Notes: a model not told the origin generated them from the letters alone. A stretch of 29,852 nucleotides of DNA from Chara braunii (GCA_003427395.1 BFEA01000625.1:532651-562502); one strand, 5' to 3'; counted from the stretch's first letter, positions 16,847-26,643 are shown. Program-made: numbers and translations.

Positions 16847-17990
16847 GGAACGAGACTCGGGTGGGGAGAGCGAGATGAGCTAGGCGGAGGACCGGGAGAC
16901 GGACCTCAGGTCCTGGATCAGACCAGGCGAGATCCAGAGGCATCATCGGGCTGCAAAGCCGGTGGAGGAGGGACGTGAGGCCAGCTCACGACAGCCGACG
17001 CCCAGAGGCCGCGGGACCGGAGAAAAACAGAGCAAAGGGAAGAAACGGGTGTGAGGCGAGAGAGAATCGACACGCGTGGCGAGAGGGCGAGCAGCGGAGA
17101 GGCTGAGGCAAGGACGTGGGGCACGCGATACACTTGACAGGTGTCGTGCGAGAGAGAGAGAGAAAAGGTCAACGCGTGAAAGGGAGGAGAGGAGGTTGAC
17201 GTCAGCGTTGCAGGCTATGCACAAGAATGAGGAGTGAGGACAATTGGGCGTGTGTGCAGTCTGACACGTGGCGCGGCCTGGGGAGAGCAAGAGCGTTGTC
17301 AACGAAGAGAGAGGGGGTCGAGAGCTGAACGCGTGTGCTGGGATGCTGACGTCAACTGGACGGCAGTGTGTGACGAGTCAAAAAGAGAGTGGGCTATAAT
17401 GAGCGGCGCGAGTGATTGTGTGAGAAGTGCTCAGAGTGCTGACGTCAACCTTGATTTCCATGTGCGGGAGGTGAAGGCGAGAAGATAAGTGAGCGGCCTG
17501 GAAGTTCATTCACAACGGCAGGAAAATAGATCGAGGTCTTGCCATGCGAGAGGAAGAGACTATGTGCGAGTGGTCTTGGTGAGCGAGGGTGAGAGAGGGC
17601 TCTCGAAAGACAGCGCGAGCGAATGAGAAGAGGGGAGGGCCATGCAATGGTCAAGAGAGTGACTTGTCACTCATGCGTGTTCGCCTGGGCCATGCAACGG
17701 TCAAGAGAGTGACTTGTCACTCGTGCGTGTTCGTCTGCCACCTCCCTGATGTCTTGTCGCATGGAGTGAGAAAGTCGTGGGAGGATCGTTCTCCTAGAAA
17801 GGGGAGGCGCTGCGGGATCGTGTTAGTCCTCTAGTGCGCAGGAGGCGTTAGTGGACTGACGCGCGTGCAAGATAGCTGCTCAAGAAAGGGGAAACTCTCT
17901 AGGTGCTCACGTCAACTTTGATTGCCAAGCGCAGGAGGCTAAAGAGGGCACTCGCTTGCCATCCTGTGAAGAGAGTGGGACATATGAGTA
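16847..17990. promoter_or_regulatory. regulatory-looking region with repeated TGACGTCA and a G-box
   Basis: The perfect bZIP-type palindrome TGACGTCA occurs at 17197-17204, 17347-17354 and 17440-17447, and a one-base variant TCACGTCA at 17906-17913. ACACGTGGC with a G-box CACGTG is at 17265-17270. Two of the sites sit in a diverged repeat of about 42 bases (17436-17478 and 17902-17944, sharing GTCAAC.TTGATT.CCA). GAGA-rich runs surround them. No gene follows directly, so this could be a promoter, an LTR enhancer or a repeat that merely contains the motif. Confidence 0.4.
17637..17736 (+). repeat. 50-bp tandem duplication, each copy with a hairpin
   Basis: GGGCCATGCAA[TC]GGTCAAG starts at 17637 and again at 17687; the copies differ at about three bases. 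Each holds GAGTGAC-TT-GTCACTC (17657-17672 and 17707-17722), a perfect 7-bp inverted repeat with a two-base centre. Confidence 0.9.
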
Positions 17991-20018
17991 CAACCTGCCA
18001 GCTGTACGCTGTGGTCAATGCCAAGTGACTCCTGCGAGTCAGGGCTTTACGTTTGCCAAAGAATGTGTGTGACTGCAGAGGATTAGAGAGAGTCAGTAAG
18101 TCTTTCTCGGGTAGTTTTCCCTATGATGCCGCAGGACGGACTCTCTCGCGCTTACCCTTACTGACTACTGTCATGCCTTGTACAAACAGACGAAGAAGAT
18201 TCCACGTATTTACTCTAACTGGTGCATACATGAACTGCGCAGACATGAGCTAGTTACTGAGTAAGTTGTGAGATGTGTATGAGAAGGGCCTGAACAGAGG
18301 TGCAAGAGCACATGTAACTGAGCGGGACGAGTCGGAGGGGTTTTGCTCGTGAGGACTCACCGCTTACACCCACGTGCCTGGGCAAAAGCGATCAATGCCT
18401 GAGCGAGGCTCGTGTAAGGGGACGAACATTGGACCTTATGCTGAAGACAGATACCTGAGTTACTAAGACGCGTGAAACGGGGATGGGGGCTCTTGCCTTT
18501 AACTGCCTACTAAGAAGGCTACATACTTTGCTGTTCAAGAGTCAAATCCAAATAAGATGTTGGCTATCGTAAATAATTCTCTTTTTGTGCCTGTTAATTC
18601 AGTTTCTCTCTTTGTAAGGCTAATTAGTCTGATTGGTAGGTGCCTGGCTGATCCGGCTGTGTTATGACAAGGGCCAGGCCTTCCGTAGGCTGTGCGAACA
18701 GGTGAGTAGGTGAGTAGCCCCAACACATAACAGAGGTCCAAAGTGCACGCGCAACCTGTCTTTAGTGATTAGTGAAGGTTAAGAGCACTGGATTTTCTTC
18801 GTATTGGCATGTTATTTACAATTGTCTATTGGATGTGCTTCTTGAATTGAGTGGTTCACTCGATTGCTTGGCAAGGCCAGAGTTACGCAGCCTTCGTACT
18901 GTGTGCTCGAGTCTTGTGAAGATGAAGATCGCAAAATGCAACTAGGATCTTGATCTTTCCCTTTCTTTCTTTTTCTTTTTTTTCCTTTCGCCGTACGATT
19001 GTTCGAGCGAAGTGGACGAGTTGACTTGCACGTGTTCATTCGATCGAACGCTCGGTTGTAGTTGTACGAACTCGCTTGTACCTAGAGATGAATTGAGAGC
19101 AAGACTAAGCAAGCCTTCAAACGCCGGCGCGAATAAATGAATGCGCAACCGAATGTTCTGTGGGTTTGAATGACTGCAAACGAGTAGTTGTTTCTAGTAT
19201 ACAGGTCTACTTCCGGGCTCACCAAATGGGCTTATATGTTTGGAGGGGATGCAGAGGTGATTTTCATTGGCTATGTTTTATGGCCTTGATCTCTGAATGA
19301 ATGGGGAAGAGAAGAACAATACTGAGAAAAATCTCTTACGTCCTTGCTAAATTTTTGCTTGGCGGTGGTTAAATTGCTTAATTCTATTTGGGCTGGGCCA
19401 GCCCCATCTCAAAGAAAAGTAGCCTGAGTCCCTCGCTATAACCAACCGGGTCTTGAGCACTGAGCACACTCTTTTACCTGTTCTCAAGAGACTCTTGCCT
19501 TTAGCTGATCTCAACTTAACAAAAAGCTGCGAGAATACTAGGGCCATTTTCTCAGAGACCTGGTTTCTATCTGCTTCACCGAGCTTGAGTACGGACTTGT
19601 TAAATGCCTGTAGTCGGGGTCTTCATGCGAAAGGCCTAAGCTCTGAGCACCCGCTATGTCAAGCCATTTGCAAAGTGGTATTGATAAATGAGGTCTGTCT
19701 TGAATTAGGTGGGGCTATACTTAGGGTCGGGTATTGAGCCCGGACCCTCAGCTTCTGAACTGAAGCCCCTATCATATGGGTCCCTACCTGAGCAGCGCAT
19801 CAAAAAGACTTTGCCCACGGTACAGCAATCAGAGCCCACAACTAGTAAGAATCCTCATCATCTGTCACTTCGTTTAAGGGTACAGAAAGCCCGTTTCCCC
19901 GCTCCTTTAACGGCTGCACTCGAGCTCTGAGACAACAAGTTCAAATTCTGGCAACTACAACAGATCTGTGGTTCCATAGCCATTCGTCAGATCCCAACAT
20001 TTTTTTTGACTGGCTACC
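17991..20018. other. two kilobases without a recognisable gene
   Basis: Mixed sequence with short open frames (for example 18053-18253 and 19453-19737 plus; 18812-19039 minus), none with a known motif or supporting context. Around 19725-19750 the minus strand has GGGCTCAATACC, which is only a partial match to a tRNA B box. Inverted words such as TCTTGAG/CTCAAGA (19452, 19483) are short. I see nothing firm here. Confidence 0.35.
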
Positions 20019-20462
20019 TTGGGGTCTATTCTGTGTGTGACTGAGGGCGTGATAACCATGGAAAACAGAGACAGGGTAAGGATGACCTACACCCTCCATC
20101 TGGACAAGAGGGGTGATTGGGAGGAAAAAGCATTTGAGAGAATCCCGTACATCTTGAGGCTGATGAGAAGTAGGGTGCTCGAAATAGTAAAAGATCAGAA
20201 GTTTGCGGCATATACTGTCTACTTTTACGGGTCGGATGGGCGGTTGCACAGCACCTTCTCATAAGAAGAAACGGTGGGACAGGCTGGAGCAAGGCTTGTA
20301 TGATTTCAGTGGTACCCTAATCACCATACTCAGAACTCTATCATCTTCGAACGGCAACAGATCTCACCCCTCCCCCTGCAGTTTAGTGATGCAGTGAATC
20401 GTAACTTGGAGACGGGTATTCTGGTAACATTCAGACGAAAGTTTAGGCAGCACTCAGAATAG
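20019..20462 (+). pseudogene. unrecognised coding-like frame with two internal stops
   Basis: The likely start is ATG at 20058 (MENRDRVRMTYTLHLDKRGD). The frame encodes a mixed charged/hydrophobic sequence to TAA at 20262-20264, crosses TGA near 20307 and stays open, reading plausible protein (FRRKFRQHSE at the end) to TAG at 20460-20462. Amino-acid composition on both sides of the stops is normal, unlike the artefact frames elsewhere in the window. I do not recognise a family. It lies just upstream of minisatellites and the next ORF on the same strand. A chance frame remains possible. Confidence 0.35.
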
Positions 20463-20570
20463 TTTTTGACGCTCAGAATAGTGCTCAGAACAAGTCTTTT
20501 ATGCCCAGATCAGCACTCAATACTCAGACAATACTCATACTGTTCTCGGGCAATACTCGGTCAATGATCT

Positions 20571-20805
20571 CAGCAACATTCAGCTTCTCAGGTCAGTAAT
20601 TAATCAGCAACATTCAGCTTCTCAAGTCAGTAATTAATCAGAAACATCCAGTCTCACGAATCAGTGGTTAATCAGTAATATTCAACCATTCAGAACAGCA
20701 TTCTGAGTACCATTCAGAACAACATTCAGAGTACCATTCAGAATAACATTCAGAGTACCATTCAGAACAGCATTCAGAGCATCGTTTGGAACAACATTCA
20801 AAAGG
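20571..20805 (+). repeat. two adjoining minisatellites, 34 bp then 24 bp
   Basis: A 34-bp unit (CAGCAACATTCAGCTTCTCA...) starts at 20571, 20605, 20639 and, diverged, 20673. It passes directly into a 24-bp unit (ACCATTCAGAACAGCATTCAGAGT-like) starting at 20685, 20709, 20733, 20757 and, diverged, about 20780. Both are built on the word CATTCAG. The preceding 20430-20570 has scattered CTCAGAATA/ACTCAG words, the likely eroded start. Confidence 0.88.
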
Positions 20806-20853
20806 CATTAAAGCCGTGGACACCTGTCAGTCAAGCTCGGTCTCTTTTTCTCT

Positions 20854-21462
20854 TTGTCTGGGAGTAATCATTTACCCAAACATATAAGAGAGATTAACCC
20901 CATCACAGTTGACCAGTCGGTCCTTGACAGCCTCAATCTTATCGCTGCCAGGGAGAGCTTCCCCTACAAGTATGTCAAGATCGATGGGTTCAGGCGAGAA
21001 GATTTGTCTATCTTCATCGCTCTCACCGAGTTCGCAGAAGGCACAGTCAGTGACTTACGGATTTTCCTGAAGAAGGGGAATGAGACGCACCCCCATTTTG
21101 ACGCGGTATGGGCAGCAGCAGCCGGGTATGAGCAGTGGAAAGCTGAGAGGCTTGAGGGTAATACAAAGCTGGTCTATAGCTTTGGTCCTAAGCTCTTCAC
21201 CGACTATCCCAGACCGTCGGTCCCATACTATCTTATTGATGGCTCTTATTGGGGAGGTCTGGTGGACTTGGCCAAGAGATACAGATCGCCGGCAGTGATT
21301 AATTATAAGGCAGTGACCGAGCCCTCAGAGTTTTCGCATCTCAGGAGGGGTGTTTTCTCTCAGCGCTATCTCCCCACACTATGGGAGGAATTTTGTGCCA
21401 TGCTTGACTTTCGTATCATGGGACTTGGCTGGAAGTGTTTGGAATTAGTGGGCTTCAGGTGA
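20854..21462 (+). CDS. hypothetical protein, possibly a 3' exon
   Basis: A frame of about 200 codons of balanced composition ends at TGA 21460-21462. It reads HLPKHIREINPITVDQSVLD near the start, then an aromatic-rich block (YYLIDGSYWGGLVDLAKRY) and FSQRYLPTLWEEFCAMLDF. No ATG starts it: the frame opens at a TTG and is preceded by a pyrimidine tract (TCTCTTTTTCTCTTTGTCTG), so it may be an exon after an acceptor or the product of a lost start. I recognise no catalytic motif, signal peptide or membrane helix. It may belong with the broken frame at 20019-20462. It could be a retroelement accessory gene or a captured host fragment. Confidence 0.45.
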   Translation: MSGSNHLPKHIREINPITVDQSVLDSLNLIAARESFPYKYVKIDGFRREDLSIFIALTEFAEGTVSDLRIFLKKGNETHPHFDAVWAAAAGYEQWKAERLEGNTKLVYSFGPKLFTDYPRPSVPYYLIDGSYWGGLVDLAKRYRSPAVINYKAVTEPSEFSHLRRGVFSQRYLPTLWEEFCAMLDFRIMGLGWKCLELVGFR

Positions 21463-22010
21463 TTGTACATTCAGAAGCCACAACCTCAGAGAGTACGGAA
21501 ACATGGCAAGAAGCCCAAACGACGGATAGCAAAGTGAGAGACAGAGAGAAGTTCAGAGGGTTGAGTGAGGACTCCTGATTGGTGCTGGCCATGCTCTCCT
21601 CCATGTGTACTCCGTGAGACTATTATGAGTTCTCATACTTCCCTCATTCAATTGCCCTTGTCGTTGTTCGAGTCAGTCAGTCTTGCTTCTTGTATTGTTC
21701 TGCCTGATGATTGTCTCCTTGGATGATTCTGTCACAGTTCTCAAAATCAAATTGATAAAATTGATGCATGCATAGCAACCCATAATTTTATGGTTATTAT
21801 TTGCATAATTCTCACTGTTCCGAATCAAAATAAAAGATTCCTAAGACCGGGGACCGGCGAAGACCGCAATTGAAGGGTCTCGCTCGAAGCCGGACGCACA
21901 CAACAGGAAGGGATTTGCATTATTTAATTTATTTTATTTATTGCAATCACTAACAAAATCCTGCGTGACAACCTGTTGACTTTCTGGTCGCCCGAAGTGG
22001 CCAGACTAGA
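21463..22010. other. spacer before the chromovirus fragment
   Basis: AT-rich from 21740, with ATAATTTTATGG-like palindromic words and AATAAAA (21827-21833), which could serve as a poly-A signal. GTGACAAC occurs at 21964 and about 22016 near the start of the retroelement homology. I see no gene. Confidence 0.35.
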
Positions 22011-22016
22011 AAAAGT

Positions 22017-22510
22017 GTGACAACATTCGTCACCATTCTCAAACGGTGGAGCCACTTTCTTCTCGGTCATCGGCATTTTAAATGGAACACGGACAATAAT
22101 CCGTTGACCTATTACAAAACGCGGGACACGGTCACTAGCACAATCGGTCGATGGATATATTACATCGACCAGTTTGACTTTGACCCATGCCACATCCCCG
22201 GTCCCGCCAACCGAGCAGCGGACGCCCTCTCACGACAACCCGATTTTTGTGTCCTTGTGGCTACGACGTTCCAGCTCGACGATAATCTGCAGCAACACTT
22301 CGTCAACGGGTACAAGTACGACCCGACGTACTCCACACTATACGCAGAGCTCTCGTTGGATCACCCGTCGGCCGTCCATTATTGTATCTCCAACGGGTTC
22401 CTACTCCTTCACACGAGAGGAAATGACTTGTTAGTGGTTCCCCAAGATCGCATCTTACGAGCTCGCCTCCTTGACGAATTTCTTTCTGTTTTTACGAGTC
22501 ATTCGCAGTC
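22017..22510 (+). pseudogene. pol: RNase H domain and integrase N-terminus of the chromovirus
   Basis: The frame reads ILKRWSHFLLGHRHFKWNTD, TDNNPLTYY (catalytic Asp in TDN), then RWIYYIDQFDFDPCHIPGPA and NRAADALSR (last catalytic Asp). These are RNase H hallmarks of gypsy pol, which removes the RNA strand during reverse transcription. After about 80 residues of connection it reaches RILRARLLDEFLSVF, the start of the integrase zinc domain. The match stops where the T run begins. The upstream part of RNase H and all of RT are absent. Confidence 0.85.
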
Positions 22511-22740
22511 TTTTTTTTTTTTTTTTCTTTAACACACTACCCCTTTATATTCTGGGGGGAACCAGTCCGGTTACTTATCCCCGGCAAGCATGAGAGCCAA
22601 AAAGAACTCCCAAACAAATCAGACAGAAAAATCATCAGGTAAAATTGCAATCTACCAGGGATGAGCAGCGGGAGACTAACTAAAGTATCCAGCCCTGCTC
22701 AATAAGCTACTGCTTCCTATTGATTGAACTATCTAATTAC

Positions 22741-22771
<31 letters not shown>

Positions 22772-23065
22772 CATAACAGAAAAATTTTAAACAGTAAACT
22801 CAAAAAAGAAAACGTCAGAAAAGCATAAACTAAGAACCCCCCCCGGGGGAATTGGGGCCTCATGAAATACTCAAGAATTCAATACTACTCTAATAAGCAA
22901 AGGAAATTAGCTAAGATGAATGATAAAATTCCTTAGAAATTATACTATACTAATCACAGTCACACATCCTCCTCTTAAGGGGTTAATCCCCTTAAGAAAG
23001 GATTAAAGTCCCCTGGGGTAAATTTTAACTACCCAAGGGGACCAGACCTTCTCATCCAACAACCA
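22511..23065 (-). mobile_element. poly-A-tailed retroposon inserted in integrase, minus orientation
   Basis: The insertion starts on the plus strand with 16 T (22511-22526), the expected A tail of a minus-oriented LINE or SINE copy. It ends before the integrase sequence resumes near 23066-23090 (LSAHLGVTRTLARL). Its body has 29 A (22743-22771) and two hairpins near the far end: CTTAAGGGG/CCCCTTAAG (22974-22996) and CCCCTGGGGTA/TACCCAAGGGG (23010-23040, one mismatch). No coding frame is visible, and I could not identify a target-site duplication. It postdates the chromovirus copy. Confidence 0.65.
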
Positions 23066-24058
23066 AAGTCAGAAAAGGCAGTTCCACGTCGCAAGACTGT
23101 CGGCACACCTTGGCGTGACCCGCACATTAGCCCGCCTACGCCAACGTTTTCACTGGTCCAATATTCTCCACGAGGTCACGAGGTACATTGAGTCATGTGC
23201 AGTTTGCCATCGTAACAAAGGTAGATCTTAGGTCCCTTATGGCGAACTAAAACCGTTGCCGATTCCTCGGGCAACTCGCCTCTCCATTGCTATGGATGTT
23301 TCACGCCCGTTCCCCCACGATCGCCCCAGTCATGACGGCATCCTCACGGTCGTTGATCGTTTGAGCAAGTACGCTCGTTTTCTTCCATGCAAGTATCATG
23401 CTACAGCCCCCGAGCTCGCACGACTCTTGCACACCAGCTGAATTATGTACCACGGTGTTCCGGAAGACATTGTGAGCGACAGAGACACTCGCTTTATGTC
23501 AGTCTTTTGGACCTCTCTTATGGCAGAGTCGAGTTCGACTATGAAGTCGAGTTCCGCACGGCACCCGCAGACGGATGGGTTGACGGAACGAGCACATCAA
23601 ACCGCTCAAATGATGTTGCGTACACTAATCCGTCCCGACCAGAAAGATTGGGTTGACTGGCTTCCCGACATCGAGTTCGCCTANAACACTTCGGTACACC
23701 CGGCGATCTGCATCACTCCATTCAAGTTGCATCACGATGGAGAGAAAGCCCGAGTCTTTGTCGATCTTCTTCTACCACGGGCCGCCGACATCTACGTCAC
23801 TTGCTCTCCCGCCTCCATTCGAAAGTACCGGGACTTGCTGATCAAAGCCCGCACGAACATGCAAAAGGCTCAAATCCGCATCCAGCAGCAAGCTAACCGA
23901 CGTCGACTCCTATGTCCTTTCCGCGAGGGAGACCTTGTTTAGGTCCTCGCTGAGGAATTCACACTGGAGCAAGACGTCTTGCGCAAACTTCTCCCGAAAT
24001 GGTTTGGACCGTGGAAGGTAATTTCTGCAGCAGGCGACGACCCTAGTGGCCCTTCCTT
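23066..24058 (+). pseudogene. pol: chromovirus integrase, three in-frame stops
   Basis: After the insertion the frame reads LSAHLGVTRTLARLRQRFHW and CAVCHRNKG (the CX2C of the zinc module). The catalytic triad is D (23295-23297, MDVSRPFP), D (23478-23480, VSDRDTRF) and E (23586-23588, TDGLTERAHQ), the last two with 35 residues between. Integrase joins element DNA to the host chromosome. Stops lie at 23229 (TAG), 23439 (TGA) and 23940 (TAG). TAN at 23682-23684 is a Tyr codon if N is C or T. The C-terminal part ends in KWFGPWKV before a stop at about 24056, where the frame is lost. Confidence 0.88.
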
Positions 24059-24403
24059 GTGATTGCCATCCCACCGCACCTCCGCGTGCACCCGGTTTTC
24101 CATGCGTCGAAGCTGGTCGTGTATACACCACCTTCCGAGGATGAGTTTCCGGGCCGACGATCACAGGAATTGCCCTCTATGGACGGACATCAAGTTTACC
24201 GTGTCATCACGCATCGCAAGTATGGCAACAAGCCAATGCAATACCAAGTCACATTCAAGCAATGTGACACTGATGACACGCGCTGGATCTCCCGCACACA
24301 CTTACAGGCATCTGCAACTCTCATCTCTCCGACTATTTGCCAAGGACAAAGTTCGTCCCACTCGACCCACCCAAGTATCAGACAGACAACTTCGCCCTCA
24401 TAG
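24059..24403 (+). pseudogene. pol: integrase C-terminus and chromodomain
   Basis: In a shifted frame the sequence continues as HPVFHASKLVVYTPP, the VFHVS-like end of gypsy integrase, followed by VYRVITHRKYGNKPMQYQV, then CDTDDTRWISRTHLQ. This is a chromodomain: a three-strand sheet plus helix with an aromatic position at the W of TRWIS. Chromodomains steer insertion toward particular chromatin marks, which defines chromoviruses. The frame ends at TAG 24401-24403, shortly before the polypurine tract. Confidence 0.8.
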
Positions 24404-24418
24404 GTAGCTCGGTCTTTT

Positions 24419-24429
24419 AAAGGGGGAAG
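24419..24429 (+). promoter_or_regulatory. polypurine tract
   Basis: AAAGGGGGAAG immediately precedes a TG that starts the presumed 3' LTR. It is the plus-strand primer site in reverse transcription. Its place after the chromodomain is as expected. Confidence 0.75.
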
Positions 24430-25190
24430 TGTGTTACATACTGATGCCACACGGGTCCCTTTCGGACCCGACCACTAGACTAAGGGGTACTTAGGCCGGC
24501 CCGGCTAAAAGGCCGGACCTTTCTCCCGGTAGGTCACCTCGAGGCACCGGTTGGCCTTCCTGCAGCAGACCAGGTACAGACCCAAACGACATGACTGTTG
24601 GGCCTGGCAGTGCCCTTGAGGCTGCTGCCAACTGATCTGATCTGACTCGTCAAGTTGGACGATTCAGATCACGGCGCGTTGAGGCAGGATTGAGGCCGAC
24701 CGGCCATCGGCCAGTACTTAGGCCGGTCCAGCAGCCATTCTGGAGAGGGCGGAGGAAAGCGGCATTGAGGAACGCCCGCTGCACTATTTCGGTTCAGCAC
24801 AGCGCTAGACAGCAACGCTACGTGTAGGGCTGGTTGTAGGGAGAGGAGAGAGCGAGGAGGGAGACTTACCTAACAGCGGCCACAAGCGCCATAGCTCCCA
24901 GCAGCACAGCCGTCTCCTGCAGCAGCCAAGGCGCCACCTTGCACCATCAAGTAGGGCCTGAAGCTACTCGCCATCTCCGCCAATGCTCTGCCCCCCCTCC
25001 CTCTTCTTCTCCTTCTTCTTCTTCTTCCTCTTCAGACCAGAGACTACTGGTACGAGTTGGGCAGAGATCAGTGATTGGACTTCAGTGGTAGGAGGCTGTG
25101 ATGCTTACCGGATTCGAGACATTGGAGATAGTTGGGATTGATACCTGGCGGTATCAAAGATCGGACATCGGTTACATTAGGATTTTGTAC
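24430..25190 (+). repeat. 3' LTR of the chromovirus (right end approximate)
   Basis: The LTR begins TGTGTTACATACTG after the polypurine tract and probably ends near TTTTGTACA (25182-25190). No 5' copy is in the window. It is rich in hairpins: CGGGTCC/GGACCCG (24452-24470), a 14-bp arm pair with one mismatch at 24638-24671, GACCGGCC/GGCCGGTC (24698-24728) and TTGATACC/GGTATCAA (25138-25157). A CTT tract with an acceptor-like TCTTCAG lies at 25005-25033. Confidence 0.6.
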
Positions 25191-25208
25191 ATCCGATATT
25201 GGTGACTC

Positions 25209-25435
25209 TTTTTTTTTTTTTTTTTTTAAAGAAGAAACAAGCTCCATCTATTGATGGGGAGCTGCACCTGCTGGAAACCGGGTCCAGCGTCCCATAGATA
25301 CAACCATATCCTCACAAATTGGCACAAACTGGGAACCGGGCCCAACGTCCCATAACGAGTACGTTCAGAAAACTTCATCAGAAAATTCATGAAAATGAGA
25401 CAAGGGACTACTAGAAAAATCTAATTGGCCTAAGG
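25209..25435 (-). mobile_element. second poly-A-tailed retroposon, minus orientation (left end only clear)
   Basis: Twenty T (25209-25228) followed by AAAGAAGAAAC form the reversed tail. Inside, CTGGAAACCGGGTCCAGCGT (25271) recurs as CTGGGAACCGGGCCCAACGT (25329), a 58-bp period. It inserted just after the chromovirus LTR. The far end is not defined, so the length is a guess. Confidence 0.5.
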
Positions 25436-26340
25436 ATGGAAATTTGGAAATTGAGATATCGGGGCCATTACCCGGCTTTAGCTCGGAGAAATTGGAGCTA
25501 CTTCAGACATTTCTATGACAACTACATGATTAAGCAAAATTCAGAAACGACTCAGAAAACCCCCCGTCAATCCACTTTACCTCACTCCGGCAAGACTGAC
25601 TGCAGCGGAGCCACCATCTCTGCTGCTGCTATGCCATACTCCCATCCTACCAGCTAGCCCCCTCACTGATAGGACGCGTGATAACCCACCATCTTTTCCC
25701 ACTCACCTTTTTTTTTTTTTGAGGTATCTAAGAACTCTTACCGTCGTTCCAGAAGCATGAGAATAGGCCACAGAGGTCCTACGATTGTTCCAAAAACCTC
25801 GAAATCCCACACAAACCCTTCCAACGTTCTCCAAAATTGTCGTACTCCCTTCCGACATTGGTGACTTGTGTCCACGACATTCTGATTTTGTTCGGTGATA
25901 TTTTGGGCTACCATATCAGTGACCTTTTGGATTCTATCTCGGTGACATCTAACGTTGTCCATATCTCCCACCTCCATGGTCTCTCCTCCGACTATTCATC
26001 CGTGTATGATTGTACGGGGCCTGAAGCATCGTCTATGTATGGCTTCAGACCCCACCATCTCACGATTGCTTGTGTGTTGAGTGATGTTTGGGTGAGTTCG
26101 GTCTATGTGAGTTGGTCCATTTCTCAGACTTCCGCTATATACATGCTCATCCTATATTGGTTGATCTTTGGTTCTGCCTATACTTGGTGAAGTATTCACT
26201 GGTATGCAACACCACGTTTGTGTGGTTCAGCGCCAAGTGTCCACACAGTGTCACCCGTCTGCCGCCAAAGCGGCACACTTGCACATATACATATGTATTC
26301 ATATATATTTCAAACCATAAGGGAATGGAGGGCAGAAGGC
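25436..26340. other. about 0.9 kb without a recognisable gene
   Basis: It contains a 12-13 T run near 25709, which may be another reversed tail, and short open frames (25436-25657, 25837-26190) with no motif. A small AT-rich stretch (26285-26312) is microsatellite-like. I see nothing else. Confidence 0.35.
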
Positions 26341-26341
26341 A

Positions 26342-26514
26342 ACTTACCTAAGACAGAAGACTACTCCAACAAGAAGGCACCGACCCGACCCGGACAATGT
26401 AGCTTGCCGGGAGTGACACTTCCCATCCGCCTCTGATTTCCATGGGCGGTTGCAATTGCATGTCCCGCCGGTTCGTACGGACGCATCTTGCCGCCATTGT
26501 TGGCGAATATCGTC
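26342..26514 (-). other. spliced-looking exon bounded by acceptor and conserved donor
   Basis: On the minus strand a pyrimidine tract (TTTTCCCTTTTTTCC) and GTGAATGCAG give an acceptor ending at 26515. The exon then runs through ATG at 26497 (MAARCVRTNRRDMQLQPP) to a donor CTTAG|GTAAGTT with the exon end at 26348. The last 46 bases match 1634-1679 of element A at 41 positions. In a second frame both copies encode VGAFLLE. Whether it is coding or leader exon is undecided. It lies 3' of the accessory ORF copy B, the opposite order to element A. Confidence 0.5.
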
Positions 26515-26643
26515 CTGCATTCACCACGCACACAAAAAAAGGAAAAAAGGGAAAAGGAACCTCGCTTTTTAGTTTTCTTCAAGCCCCCTTGTAGTCCATT
26601 CCCGCTGATCTACCTTCCCCCTTGCTTTTCTTTTCTGCCCCCC

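Larger units (their letters stand above)
22011..25190 (+). mobile_element. 5'-truncated chromovirus (Ty3/gypsy) fragment with 3' LTR
   Basis: RNase H, integrase, chromodomain, polypurine tract and LTR follow in chromovirus order. Gag, protease and RT are missing on the left. The element is interrupted at about 22511-23065 by a poly-A-tailed insertion in the integrase N-terminal region. It has three in-frame stops and one frameshift, so it is dead. It differs from element A in having HPQTDGLTERA-type integrase and a chromodomain, so the two are separate lineages. Confidence 0.85.

Noticed and set aside
16840-16865. Primer-binding site TGGAACGAGACTCGG after the satellite
   Set aside because: Begins with TGG, but I cannot match it to a specific tRNA 3' end and no LTR ends here.
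19695-19790. Possible tRNA-derived SINE on the minus strand (GGGCTCAATACC as B box)
   Set aside because: Only a partial B-box match, no clear A box at the right spacing and no A tail or target duplication.
20150-20200. Second hammerhead candidate: CTGATGA ... GAAA
   Set aside because: Stem II would be only about two pairs and there is no stem I or cleavage triplet upstream; the bases lie in a plausible reading frame.
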